Shown here in pieces: positions 33,138-41,605 of a stretch of DNA of 49,369 bases (position 1 is its first letter; each line of letters opens with the position of its first letter). Location: contig CANQMR010000025.1 in the NCBI GenBank assembly GCA_947625015.1, positions 1 to 49,369 on the forward strand, in the 5' to 3' direction. The translations under genes were made by a program, and so were the position numbers. The notes below the pieces were generated by a model. The model was given only the letters and a program-made list of their open reading frames with translations, was not told where the DNA came from and ran no database searches. The DNA comes from an uncultured Lachnospiraceae bacterium. GTDB taxonomy: Bacteria > Bacillota > Clostridia > Lachnospirales > Lachnospiraceae.

Positions 33138-34655
33138 TTATTTGGAGAATTGGGTAAGGAACCAGGTTCCGGTTTCGGAGAAGTCCTCTTTGGAAAAGCC
33201 GCCGGTTTTGGTGACGGAGGGCTTTAGGAGGGAAGACTGCTCGTCTTTGTTGCTTAGGTTCCATGCAAAATAGCTTAAATGATATTCGTTGATTAAGTCC
33301 ATCCATTTATCGGCTTCGTCATAGTTGATGGAACCGTTTCCGGAAGCCTCGCAGATGCTGCACTCGCTGATGATCACAGGAAGGCCCTTATCCCTTGCCG
33401 TCTTTACCTTGTTGCGGATATCGTCCTTGTGGGTAGAGGCGTAAAAGTGGGCGGCGTACACAATGTTGCTCTGTCCTGTAATCTGGTTGTCTGCGGCAAT
33501 ATCCACATCCTGGGACCAGTTAGGCGTTCCCACAATGATTAAAGCGTCCTTGTCGTTCTTGCGGATTATGGGAATGATTTTCTCCGCATAGGCTTTAACC
33601 GTCTCCCAGGTTGTGCCGCCGTTCGGCTCGTTGCAGATTTCATAGATTACATTGTCGTTGCCCGCATATTTTTTGGAAACCTTTTCAAAAAAGGTCTTTG
33701 CCTGATCCTGATACTGGGTAGGATCATTGTCGCTTAAGATGTGCCAGTCCACAATGGCGTAAAGGCCAAGGTTGGTACAGGCGTTGACTCCGGTGTCCAG
33801 CAATGCTTCTAACTGCTCCGGATTACCGCCGCTGCAATATCCGCTGTTATCCGCCGTATACATGGCAAGCCGGATGGCGTTGACGCCGAACCCTGCCAGA
33901 GAAGAAAACGCCTCCTCATTGACATAATCGGGAAACCAGTTAATGCCATGGGTAGAAACGCCTTTTAACTGGAACACCTTGCCGTCCTTATCCACAATAT
34001 CCGTTCCCTTTACCGAAAGCGCGCCATGGTTGGCTACCGGCGTGCCGGAGGTATCCTTTGTTGCCACTTCCTTTGGTTCGGTGTCGGGATTTGTCTCCTC
34101 TTTCGCTTCCGCCTGTTTTTCCTCCGTACCGCTTCCCGCTCCGCCGCCTAACGCATAATCTTTTCCGCCAATGGTCAGGGTTCCGGATTCCGGAGTAAAG
34201 GCTTCACTCGTATCCATAATAAAGCCAAGGGTAATCTCGCCTCCGGCGGGGATTTCTTTATTGTAATCCACCGGCGTAATGGTAAGCGTCGTTCCCTCAA
34301 TGGCATATGTACCGTTCCAGCTGCTTTCCAGCTTCGCCCCTTCCGGCACAGGCAGGGTGATTTTCCAGTCGCTTCCTGCGCTTTCTGTCTGGTTCCTAAT
34401 GGTTCCGTCAAACTGGGCGCACTGCATCCCATTGTTTTCCCAGCTGTTATTGCTGGCAAGCGTAAAGACAAACTCATCCAAAGACGCCTGCTCCTGCGTT
34501 TCCTCACCTGCCGGCTCTACGGCAGTCGTCTCCGTCTGGGTGCCGGCGGCAGTCTGCTTCGCCTGCTGTTCCTCCTGCTTTCCGCAGCCGGTCAGTAAAC
34601 CGATTAAGCACAATAATAAAATCGTATTTTTTATGGAAAATTTATGCATTTTCAT
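33138..34655 (-). CDS. GH5 cellulase, lipoprotein with CBM2-like domain
   Basis: A 505-residue secreted endoglucanase. Lipoprotein signal with lipobox LLTGC (Cys24); a Thr/Glu-rich linker; a CBM2-like domain at about 58-165 (NNSWENNGMQCAQFDGTIRN, then ITPVDYNKEIPAGGEITLGF); a second Glu/Lys linker; GH5 catalytic domain from about 211 (LSVKGTDIVDKDGKVFQLKG). The acid/base is Glu343 in ICNEPNGG and the nucleophile Glu431 in VIISECSICEASG; the pattern suggests subfamily GH5_2. AAGGAGG precedes the ATG. It interrupts the usual recG-rsmD neighbourhood and sits next to a foldback element, so it may be a later insertion. Confidence 0.93.
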   Translation of the reverse strand: MKMHKFSIKNTILLLCLIGLLTGCGKQEEQQAKQTAAGTQTETTAVEPAGEETQEQASLDEFVFTLASNNSWENNGMQCAQFDGTIRNQTESAGSDWKITLPVPEGAKLESSWNGTYAIEGTTLTITPVDYNKEIPAGGEITLGFIMDTSEAFTPESGTLTIGGKDYALGGGAGSGTEEKQAEAKEETNPDTEPKEVATKDTSGTPVANHGALSVKGTDIVDKDGKVFQLKGVSTHGINWFPDYVNEEAFSSLAGFGVNAIRLAMYTADNSGYCSGGNPEQLEALLDTGVNACTNLGLYAIVDWHILSDNDPTQYQDQAKTFFEKVSKKYAGNDNVIYEICNEPNGGTTWETVKAYAEKIIPIIRKNDKDALIIVGTPNWSQDVDIAADNQITGQSNIVYAAHFYASTHKDDIRNKVKTARDKGLPVIISECSICEASGNGSINYDEADKWMDLINEYHLSYFAWNLSNKDEQSSLLKPSVTKTGGFSKEDFSETGTWFLTQFSK

Positions 34656-34686
34656 CTTGTACCTCCTTCACAACGCTTTTGCTGAA

Positions 34687-34715
34687 ATTATACTGAATTT
34701 TTCTATATTTTTCAA
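34687..34715 (-). promoter_or_regulatory. Cellulase promoter
   Basis: Minus strand: TTGAAA (34710-34715), 17 bp, TATAAT (34687-34692), 31 bp before the start codon. Confidence 0.7.
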
Positions 34716-34822
34716 TTCCTGATAAGACTTTCTAGTTTATTTTTTTTCCTGCTTCAAATAATATTCTTACAACATGAAAATGTTGTTTCATATAGACACT
34801 ATGGAAAAAGGAGGCGAATATC

Positions 34823-35014
34823 ATGAGTAGTAAGACAAAGAAGGAAGCGCAGGGCGCTTTGGACAAGTTCAAGTATGAGGTTGCCAGCGAGATTGGCGTA
34901 CCTTTAAAAAATGGTTACAACGGTGACCTGACCTCTTATCAGAACGGTTCTGTCGGCGGCTACATGGTAAAGAAAATGATTGAGGCCCAGGAACGCGAAA
35001 TGAGCGGAAAGTAA
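34823..35014 (+). CDS. Small acid-soluble spore protein, alpha/beta type
   Basis: A 63-residue SASP that coats and protects spore DNA. The germination-protease recognition segment KYEVASEIGV is at about residues 18-27, and GYNGDLTSYQNGSVGGYMVKKMIE follows, as in the family. AAAGGAGGCG precedes the ATG. A sigma-G promoter is expected; CATATAG at 34789-34795 is a weak -10 candidate. An inverted repeat (CAACAT-GAAA-ATGTTG) lies about 15 bp before it. The gene is a single plus-strand unit between the cellulase and recG. Confidence 0.95.
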   Translation: MSSKTKKEAQGALDKFKYEVASEIGVPLKNGYNGDLTSYQNGSVGGYMVKKMIEAQEREMSGK

Positions 35015-35048
35015 TTTTCACCGCTTTTTAAATCACAGAGGAAATGAG

Positions 35049-35094
35049 AATATTCCCAAAGGAGCTGCAAGGCCTCCCTTGGGAATATTTTTCA
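35049..35094 (+). terminator. SASP gene terminator
   Basis: A 16-bp stem with one mismatch (35049-35064 with 35074-35089), about 9-nt loop, then TTTTTC when the T-run is read with the stem end. It lies 34 bp after the SASP stop. Confidence 0.75.
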
Positions 35095-35110
35095 TGTGCT
35101 ATGCCGCTTA

Positions 35111-37129
35111 TCACAATTGGATATTATAAATTTCCGTACCGGATACCAGCGTATCGAGAGGAAAACCGGATTTTTCCAGTTTGTCCACCGCATCATGGGC
35201 AGTCTTTAACATATCCGCATTGCAATAAATGTCGCCCAGTTGAAAATACATATCCCCGCTCTGCCTTACGCCGAAGAAATCGCCCGGCCCCCGGAGTTTT
35301 AAATCCTCCCCGGCAATGTAAAAGCCGTCGTTGGATTTATTGAGTACTTCCAGACGGTCCAAAGCCTCCTTCCGGTCCGTTCCGCACAGCATAATACAAT
35401 AAGACTGGGCGTCTCCCCGGCCTACCCTGCCCCTTAACTGGTGAAGCTGGGCCAAGCCGAACTTTTCCGCATTTTCAATCATCATGACAGTGGCGTTGGG
35501 GTTATTGATTCCCACCTCGACAACCGTTGTGGACACCAGAATATGGATGCGCCCATTGGCAAACTCCTGCATAATACGGTTCTTCTCCTCCGCCGCCATT
35601 TTGCCATGAAGACAGGCAATATTTACCTTGCTGGGAAAAATATCCACAAGGCTTTCCCGGTATTCCACCACATTTTCCGCCTCCACATTATCGCTGGCCT
35701 CCACCATGGGACAGATCACATATACCTGATGGCCCTGTTCTATCTGCTCTAACATAAATTTGTAGGCGGTTGGCCTGTATTTCGGCCCCACCACGCAATT
35801 CTTAATGGGCTTGCGGGATGCCGGCATATCCTTGATGACCGAAATATCCAAATCCCCGTACAAAATGATTGCCAGGGTTCTTGGAATCGGGGTTGCGCTC
35901 ATTACCAGCACATGGGGTTCTTCCCCTTTCCCCGAAAGCCGTTCCCGCTGTCGCACGCCGAACCGGTGCTGCTCGTCCGTAATGACCAACGCGAGGTTTT
36001 TATAGCTTACCTTATCCTGAATCAGCGCATGGGTGCCGATTATCATATCAATGTCTCCGGCAGCCAAGGCGTTATATATCCGCCGTTTTTCTGCCGCCTT
36101 TGTGGAGCCTGTCAGCACTTCCACCCGGACGCCGAAAGGCGCCATATCCTTTGCAATTCCCTCATAGTGCTGCATGGCAAGCACTTCGGTGGGCGCCATC
36201 AGCGCCGCCTGATAACCGTTTGCCACCGCCGCCAACATGGCCATCTCCGCCACCACCGTCTTACCGGAGCCCACATCTCCCTGTATAAGCCGGTTCATTA
36301 CCGTATCGCCGGACAAATCTGCCCGAATCTCCCGAAAAGCGTCCTCCTGCCCTTTTGTCAACGAAAAAGGCAGATTGCGGACAAACTTCTCCACCGCCCC
36401 GAAATCCTGAAGCACAAAATGATTTTCCGCCCGGACGGTCTGCTCCCTGATTAGCCGCATATGTACCAGAAACCAGAAAAACTCATCAAAGACCAGACGG
36501 TTACGGCAATCAATCAGCCTGTCAAAGCCCTCCGGAAAATGGGTTCCCTTAACAGCCTGCGCTAACGGCATAAGCCCGTAGTCCTCCCTTACCTGCTCCG
36601 GCACTTTATCCTCTAATTCCGGCAGCAGGGATAGAGCTGCCCGGACCGTTTTTGACACTACCTTATTGCTCAGTCCCTCTGTCAGCGGATACACCGGCTG
36701 TAAGGAGGAAAGCAGTCTTTGATACTGCTCCTTCGTATAGTATTCCGGATGCTCCATAACAAGCTGGCGGTTTCTTACCGATAACACGCCCACAAAAACA
36801 AAGGTCTGTCCGACATGAAAAACCTTTTTTAAAAAGGGGGAATTAAACCAGGTAAGTTTAACCGTTCCGGTTCCGTCCTTTACCTGACAGGTTACAAGCG
36901 TCATGCTCCTTACCTTACGGACGTCCACATAGGACTGAACAGACGCCTCGATCGCCACCCTGCTTCCTGTCTCCGCCTCCCGGATGTCCACCGGTTCCGC
37001 ATAGCTTAGGTAATTCCTCGGATAAAACTTCAGCAAATCTTCAATGGTATATACATTTTTCTTTGCAAAGAGGGCGGCCGTTTTCTGGCCCACCCCCTTA
37101 AGCGACATAATAGAATCTGTAACCTTCAT
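35111..37129 (-). CDS. recG: ATP-dependent DNA helicase RecG
   Basis: A 672-residue SF2 helicase that remodels stalled forks and Holliday junctions. The N-terminal wedge/OB domain begins GVGQKTAALFAKKNVYTIED. Helicase motifs: I GDVGSGKTVVAEMA, II ITDEQHRFGVRQRERL (DEQH box), III MSATPIPRTLAI, and VI HQLRGRVGRGDAQSYC. The C-terminal segment DLKLRGPGDFFGVRQSG is family-specific. It starts 8 nt after the FakA-like gene. Length is normal. Confidence 0.97.
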   Translation of the reverse strand: MKVTDSIMSLKGVGQKTAALFAKKNVYTIEDLLKFYPRNYLSYAEPVDIREAETGSRVAIEASVQSYVDVRKVRSMTLVTCQVKDGTGTVKLTWFNSPFLKKVFHVGQTFVFVGVLSVRNRQLVMEHPEYYTKEQYQRLLSSLQPVYPLTEGLSNKVVSKTVRAALSLLPELEDKVPEQVREDYGLMPLAQAVKGTHFPEGFDRLIDCRNRLVFDEFFWFLVHMRLIREQTVRAENHFVLQDFGAVEKFVRNLPFSLTKGQEDAFREIRADLSGDTVMNRLIQGDVGSGKTVVAEMAMLAAVANGYQAALMAPTEVLAMQHYEGIAKDMAPFGVRVEVLTGSTKAAEKRRIYNALAAGDIDMIIGTHALIQDKVSYKNLALVITDEQHRFGVRQRERLSGKGEEPHVLVMSATPIPRTLAIILYGDLDISVIKDMPASRKPIKNCVVGPKYRPTAYKFMLEQIEQGHQVYVICPMVEASDNVEAENVVEYRESLVDIFPSKVNIACLHGKMAAEEKNRIMQEFANGRIHILVSTTVVEVGINNPNATVMMIENAEKFGLAQLHQLRGRVGRGDAQSYCIMLCGTDRKEALDRLEVLNKSNDGFYIAGEDLKLRGPGDFFGVRQSGDMYFQLGDIYCNADMLKTAHDAVDKLEKSGFPLDTLVSGTEIYNIQL

Positions 37130-37137
37130 CCTTATTC

Positions 37138-38880
37138 CTATTCCACAGACAAGATATAATAGTAGATTGGCTGGCCGCCATAATTTAACTCCACATCGCA
37201 GTCCTCATAGACGCTTTCCACATAATCCGCCAATTCTTTTGCATCCTCTTCCTTTACGTCCGCTCCGTAATATATGCTGATTAATTCACTGTCTTCATCT
37301 ACCATTTCCTTTAGCAGTTCCTTCGTTGTCTCAGCTAAATCCGCAGATACCGCTTTTATGCCCTCGTCGTCGATACCCATAATATCTCCGGCGTTAATAC
37401 TTTTGCCGTCAATACTGGTATCCCGTACCGCGTAGGTCACCTGGCCGGTCTTCACCCTGCCCATATCTTCCTTCATGGCTGCCAGATTTTCTTCCCCGTT
37501 CTTAGAGGCGTCAAAACTGATTAACGCCGCTACGCCCTGCGGCGCAGTTGTAGAGGGAACCACAACAATCTCTTTATCCTCCGTCATGGACTGGGCCTGA
37601 TTTGCCGCCAAAATGATATTCTTATTATTAGGAAGGATATAAATGGTATTAGCGTCCACCCTGTCAATGGCGTTTAACATATCCTCCGTACTGGGATTCA
37701 TAGTCTGTCCGCCTTCAATCAGGTAATCCACGCCTAAGTCCTTAAAGATGTCGTTCATGCCCTCCCCGACAGAAACGGAAATAAATCCGTATTCCCGACG
37801 GGCAGCCGGTTCCTTCACCTTGGGCTGCTTTTCTTTCTCCCGCTCTTTCGCCTGGATCTCCGCCATTTTCTCGGCTTCCATAATGACCTTCTCCCTGTGT
37901 TCCTCCCGCATATTGTCAACTTTCATGCTGGTCAGGGAACCATAGGACAGGCCCCGCTCAAAAGCCAGTCCCGGATGATTGGTGTGGACATGCACCTTGA
38001 CAATCTGGTCGTCAGAAACCACAACTAAGGAATCCCCTATTGATTCCAGATAGGATTTAAACTCCTTTTCGATCTGGTGGTTATATTCCTTCTCAATCAT
38101 AATGATAAATTCCGTACAATAACCGTACTTAATATGGGAAGTGTCAATCTCCTTCCGGTCTATGCCGGCAGAATTGGTAAGCTTTAATCCGGAAGCGTCG
38201 GGCGCCGGCGCCCCATTGGACTCCCCTGGCACAAACCCGGCTGAAAAATCATAAGCCACCTTACCGGTTAAAGCGTCATAGGCGCCCTCTAATATGGTCA
38301 TCAGGCCCTCTCCGCCGGAATCCACCACCCCGGCTTCCTTTAATACCGGAAGCATCTCCGGCGTCTGGTTCAATACTTTTCTTCCATATGCCAACACCTC
38401 TGTGGCAAAATCCACTAAACTCTTATCTGAGGTGCCAAGTTCCACAGCTTTATCCGCCATGCCCTTCGCCACTGTCAGAATAGTGCCCTCCTTCGGTTTC
38501 ATTACCGCTTTATAGGCCGTTGCCACCGCCCGGTTAAAGGCATTGGCAATATCTTTGGTGTTCACTTCCTTCTTTCCCTCTAACTCCTTACAAAAGCCCC
38601 GGATTAACTGGGATAAGATGACGCCGGAATTTCCCCTTGCCCCCCGCAGGGAGCCGGTGGACATGGCTTTTGTCACATTCTCAAAATCCGGATTCTTAAT
38701 CGCCGCCACTTCCTTAGCTGCCGCTGTAATCGTAAGCGTCATATTGGTTCCCGTATCGCCGTCGGGTACCGGAAACACATTCAGCTCGTTAATATAATCC
38801 TTTTTCTCCTCTATTCTCTTTGCCCCTGCCAAAAAGGCGTATTGCAGACTTTCTGCCTTTACACTGATTACCTGATCCAT
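37138..38880 (-). CDS. DAK2 domain fatty acid kinase-like protein (FakA/YloV)
   Basis: A 580-residue protein with an N-terminal DhaL/DAK2 ATP-binding domain (INELNVFPVPDGDTGTNMTL near residue 29; RGARGNSGVILSQLIRGF near 75) and a C-terminal EDD-like/FakA domain with repeats of ISVSVGEGMNDIFKDLG and IYILPNNKNIILAANQAQ. In staphylococci FakA with a FakB lipid-binding protein phosphorylates exogenous fatty acids; no fakB is in this window. It lies 8 nt behind the Asp23 gene and before recG, the standard Firmicutes order yloU-yloV-recG. Confidence 0.92.
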   Translation of the reverse strand: MDQVISVKAESLQYAFLAGAKRIEEKKDYINELNVFPVPDGDTGTNMTLTITAAAKEVAAIKNPDFENVTKAMSTGSLRGARGNSGVILSQLIRGFCKELEGKKEVNTKDIANAFNRAVATAYKAVMKPKEGTILTVAKGMADKAVELGTSDKSLVDFATEVLAYGRKVLNQTPEMLPVLKEAGVVDSGGEGLMTILEGAYDALTGKVAYDFSAGFVPGESNGAPAPDASGLKLTNSAGIDRKEIDTSHIKYGYCTEFIIMIEKEYNHQIEKEFKSYLESIGDSLVVVSDDQIVKVHVHTNHPGLAFERGLSYGSLTSMKVDNMREEHREKVIMEAEKMAEIQAKEREKEKQPKVKEPAARREYGFISVSVGEGMNDIFKDLGVDYLIEGGQTMNPSTEDMLNAIDRVDANTIYILPNNKNIILAANQAQSMTEDKEIVVVPSTTAPQGVAALISFDASKNGEENLAAMKEDMGRVKTGQVTYAVRDTSIDGKSINAGDIMGIDDEGIKAVSADLAETTKELLKEMVDEDSELISIYYGADVKEEDAKELADYVESVYEDCDVELNYGGQPIYYYILSVE

Positions 38881-38888
38881 AACTCCTC

Positions 38889-39248
38889 CTAATCGATGAC
38901 GCGTACGCCTTCCACAAATACATTAATATTAGCAACCTGCATTCCGGTAAATTCCTCTACCTTATAGCGCACCGTCGACATCAGATTCTCTGCCACAGTG
39001 GAAATGCTGACGCCATAAGACACAATAATATGGAAATCAATGGATATTTCATTATCCTCGGACACGACTACATTAACGCCCTTTGATACGCTGTCACCCC
39101 GAAGCAGTTTCACCAGTCCGTCCTTCATGCTGACGGTCGCCATTCCCACAATGCCAAAGCACTCAATGGCAGCTAAGCCCGCATACTGGGCAATTACTTC
39201 ACTTTCAATAATGACATCACCGTTGCCGGTGGATACCTCTATCTTCAT
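38889..39248 (-). CDS. Asp23/Gls24 family protein (YloU-like)
   Basis: A 119-residue member of the Asp23/Gls24 family: VIIESEVIAQYAGLAAIECFGIVGMATV, then KGVNVVVSEDNEISIDFHIIVSYGVSI, then FTGMQVANINVFVEGVRVID. Members act in envelope stress or as partners of fatty-acid kinase-type proteins; here the FakA-like gene follows by 8 nt. The ATG has GGAGGGATCGG upstream. A TATAAT box lies at 39280-39285 on the minus strand, with a poor -35. Confidence 0.92.
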   Translation of the reverse strand: MKIEVSTGNGDVIIESEVIAQYAGLAAIECFGIVGMATVSMKDGLVKLLRGDSVSKGVNVVVSEDNEISIDFHIIVSYGVSISTVAENLMSTVRYKVEEFTGMQVANINVFVEGVRVID

Positions 39249-39345
39249 ACCGATCCCTCCATCTCATTTTTTAATACAGATTATACAATGAAAAGTAAAA
39301 AAAAGGAATAACTTTTTAAAATTAATGCTTGCATTCTACTATCAC

Positions 39346-39388
39346 TTCTGTTAAAATTGACGTGTTGCAAACCGACAGGTTAATATAT
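39346..39388 (+). promoter_or_regulatory. rpmB promoter region
   Basis: Two overlapping candidates are seen: TTGCAT-N16-TTAAAA just upstream, and TTGACG-N17-TTAATA ending about 20 bp before the GTG start. The second has better spacing. Confidence 0.5.
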
Positions 39389-39405
39389 TCAAGGAGGTGC
39401 AGGTC

Positions 39406-39591
39406 GTGGCAAGATGCGCAGTATGTGATAAAGGCGCTCATTTTGGAATCAAGGTGAGCCATTCTCATAGAAGATCCAACAAGATGTGGAAGTCAAACAT
39501 TAAGAAGGTCAAAGCCAATGTCAACGGTACGCCTAAGAGAATTTATGTGTGTACTTCTTGTTTGAGATCCGGTAAGATTGAGAGAGCCTAG
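39406..39591 (+). CDS. rpmB: 50S ribosomal protein L28
   Basis: A 61-residue ribosomal protein, MARCAVCDKGAHFG to RSGKIERA. It has the zinc-ribbon form of L28: CAVC at residues 4-7 and CTSC at about 51-54. The start codon is GTG at 39406 with AAGGAGG eight nt upstream; the in-frame GTG at 39397 overlaps the ribosome site and is rejected. It is a single-gene unit with its own terminator. Confidence 0.97.
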   Translation: MARCAVCDKGAHFGIKVSHSHRRSNKMWKSNIKKVKANVNGTPKRIYVCTSCLRSGKIERA

Positions 39592-39600
39592 ATAATGAGA

Positions 39601-39628
39601 AAGGGAACCGTAAGGGTTCTCTTTTTTT
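39601..39628 (+). terminator. rpmB terminator
   Basis: AAGGGAACC, loop, GGTTCTCTT (one G-T pair), then a T-run, beginning 10 nt after the rpmB stop. Confidence 0.8.
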
Positions 39629-39639
39629 ATCCTGTTTTG

Positions 39640-39780
39640 TCAACAGCGGCAAAACAACAGATAGGCAATCCCCAAAGACACAACCAATACCAGAAAATTC
39701 AAAAAACCTTCCAGAAGATAATCTACAATCATCCCCACGCCAAACCAAAAGAAAGCAAAACCCCATACCCGTTTCATAGC
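39640..39780 (-). CDS. Small membrane protein, 46 residues
   Basis: A short frame reading MKRVWGFAFFWFGVGMIVDY and ending in CRC. It is one or two hydrophobic helices: about residues 5-20 and 24-42. Strongly hydrophobic, with a positive N-terminus, it looks like a genuine small membrane protein. I recall similar short proteins in other Lachnospiraceae but cannot check. The ribosome site is weak (GGGAAAAG). The stop is 11 bp from the T-run of the rpmB terminator, with which it converges. Confidence 0.5.
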   Translation of the reverse strand, partial: AMKRVWGFAFFWFGVGMIVDYLLEGFLNFLVLVVSLGIAYLLFCRC

Positions 39781-39889
39781 TTTTCCCACGCTCTCATATC
39801 CTGCTATAAAACAGTATATTCAGTTCTGCTTCCTTTTGTGCTTATTTTCTTTTATATATTTTCCTTCGGATTTTATTGAGCCCGTTTCT

Positions 39890-40282
39890 TTATTCGGCAG
39901 TCAGGATATCCGACACTGCAGCGTCCACCTCCGGAGAGGACTCCTCCTGCGGCTCCTTTTTCTGGAACCGGTCGATTAAATCCGGAACCATATCTAACAC
40001 CTTCGTTACCGTATCCTGATTCTTCACATTCACCAGACGAATCTGATCATTCTTAATGACCAGTACTGCGCTGGCCGTCATCTTGCCGCCCAGGCCGCCT
40101 GCCCCGTTATTCTTATTCTCATTGGAAAATGCTCCGGCTGCCACGCCAAAACTTACATCCACCAAAGGCAGGATAATGGTATCCCCGATAGTGGTGGGCT
40201 CTCCAACCACCGTTTTGGTCGTGAGGAACTTGTCCATTCCCTGAAATAAAGAACTTACTGTTGTCGTAAAATCATTTGCCAT
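39890..40282 (-). CDS. ytfJ: GerW/YtfJ family sporulation protein
   Basis: A 130-residue protein of the GerW family, linked to spore germination in Bacillus. Family signature: TVVGEPTTIGDTIILPLVDV near residue 23, GVAAGAF, then a Gly-rich GGLGGKMTASAVLVIKND region. The C-terminus has an acidic tail (EPQEESSPEVDAAVSD). It follows the DUF2953 gene by 13 nt, the same pairing as ytfI-ytfJ in Bacillus. Confidence 0.93.
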   Translation of the reverse strand: MANDFTTTVSSLFQGMDKFLTTKTVVGEPTTIGDTIILPLVDVSFGVAAGAFSNENKNNGAGGLGGKMTASAVLVIKNDQIRLVNVKNQDTVTKVLDMVPDLIDRFQKKEPQEESSPEVDAAVSDILTAE

Positions 40283-40295
40283 GTTTCTTTCCCTC

Positions 40296-41261
40296 CTATG
40301 CTTCTATAATAGTTTGCACTTTCTTTGTTACTTTTATAAGATTTTTATTCAATATCACCTTTAATGCCAGCTTTACCACAGGAAACAGCCGAATTTTCCC
40401 GTCTCCTGACAGATTGCCCCGAAGACATGCCTGTTCAAAATCCGGGGAGATGACCAGATAATCGTCATAAAGCGGCAGTGCCAAGGATAAGAGACCCAAA
40501 GCCTGCCCCGTTGCCGCCGGGTCCGACAGCCCGAACTGCACATTCCCCTGTAAATGTCTGGGCTTAAGAATACCAAGCAGCACCCGGATATAGCTTATCG
40601 CATCCTTTTTGGCCACCGTAAACCGCGGGGAATGATAGACCTTTATAAGAGCGTCCTTTTTCCTGCCAATATCCCTTAACTTTTCCAGAAAATGATTCCA
40701 TTTCTCCGAAAACGCCTTCCGCTTTTTGCCAATTCTTGAAAACAGCGGTTCTTTCTCTTCCTCTGTCCCTTCGGACGAATCAGTGCGTCTTTTCTTTTTC
40801 TCTGTCTTTCCGGAAGAATCAGCGCGTTTCTCCGCCCTGCCTCCGGTCTCTCCGTCTTCCCTGTATTTCGGTTCCTCTAAGCCCTCGATTGTATCGTCAA
40901 TCACCACGCCGGTAACCTTCTGCTTTTCCTTTTTATCCGGCGGTTTCTTTTTCTCCTGCGCTCCGCCATCAAAGGAGAAAAAACGCCGCCCAATCCAGGA
41001 TACCTTCTTTCCTGTATTCGTCAGAACCACCCCGCCAAACAGCTTTATCAAATATTCCGGTTTCTTGTCCCGGAAGCGGACTGTGGCTTTTAACAGCAAT
41101 GGATTCCAGTTCACCACCGCCTCCCCATAAAGCTCCTCCCCGCAGCTGCCGTCAAACCGGTAGTGAATGGGTACTGTCAGCAAAACAGCTGCCAGTAAAA
41201 GCAGAAGGCCCAAAACCGCCAGAATTACAATTCCAATTATCTTTAATACCGTTAGTATCAT
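40296..41261 (-). CDS. DUF2953 domain protein (YtfI-like)
   Basis: A 321-residue membrane-anchored protein: N-terminal helix (IIGIVILAVLGLLLLLAAVLL), then a domain with ATVRFRDKKPEYLIKLFGG typical of DUF2953, a Lys/Glu/Ser-rich insert (about 108-180, with two KTEKKKRRTDSS-like stretches), and a second conserved region around VLLGILKPRHLQGNVQFGLSDPA ending ALKVILNKNLIK. It precedes ytfJ, as in Bacillus. It overlaps the preceding 108-residue gene by 4 nt (ATGA). Exact function unknown. Confidence 0.88.
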   Translation of the reverse strand: MILTVLKIIGIVILAVLGLLLLLAAVLLTVPIHYRFDGSCGEELYGEAVVNWNPLLLKATVRFRDKKPEYLIKLFGGVVLTNTGKKVSWIGRRFFSFDGGAQEKKKPPDKKEKQKVTGVVIDDTIEGLEEPKYREDGETGGRAEKRADSSGKTEKKKRRTDSSEGTEEEKEPLFSRIGKKRKAFSEKWNHFLEKLRDIGRKKDALIKVYHSPRFTVAKKDAISYIRVLLGILKPRHLQGNVQFGLSDPAATGQALGLLSLALPLYDDYLVISPDFEQACLRGNLSGDGKIRLFPVVKLALKVILNKNLIKVTKKVQTIIEA

Positions 41262-41584
41262 GTATTCTCCTTAAAAAATTCATTGATGGGAATGTTGCCG
41301 CCTGTAAAGCCTGCATCCTCCACAATCTTACTGACCAGCTCAAAAGCCGCCTCCCTGCTCTTGGCAATTCCCACCACAGTCAGCACGCAGTCCAAGTTCC
41401 GGTAATAAGCCTGCAAAAGCTCCGGATACCAGTACACTTCCAAAAGTCCCTGACGGCCTAACGGCAGAGTGACAAGAAACAGGTTAATCTTCGGCGTTTT
41501 CTTTTGTATCTTTTTTTTAAGAACCGAAAGCCGATGTGCAGATATCTTATCACTATATAATTTTTTATGAAACCGGATATCCAT
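41258..41584 (-). CDS. Hypothetical protein upstream of the DUF2953 gene
   Basis: A 108-residue protein I do not recognise. A basic N-terminus (HRLSVLKKKIQKKTPK) is followed by a mixed alpha/beta region: INLFLVTLPLGRQGLLEVYW, then LDCVLTVVGIAKSREAAFEL, then a C-terminal helix. No membrane segment or cysteine pair. It is coupled to the DUF2953 gene by a 4-nt overlap and lies 21 nt after the 468-residue gene, so all are likely in one sporulation-related operon. Confidence 0.7.
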   Translation of the reverse strand: MDIRFHKKLYSDKISAHRLSVLKKKIQKKTPKINLFLVTLPLGRQGLLEVYWYPELLQAYYRNLDCVLTVVGIAKSREAAFELVSKIVEDAGFTGGNIPINEFFKENT

Positions 41585-41605
41585 ATTCCCACCTGCGCCT
41601 TCGCC

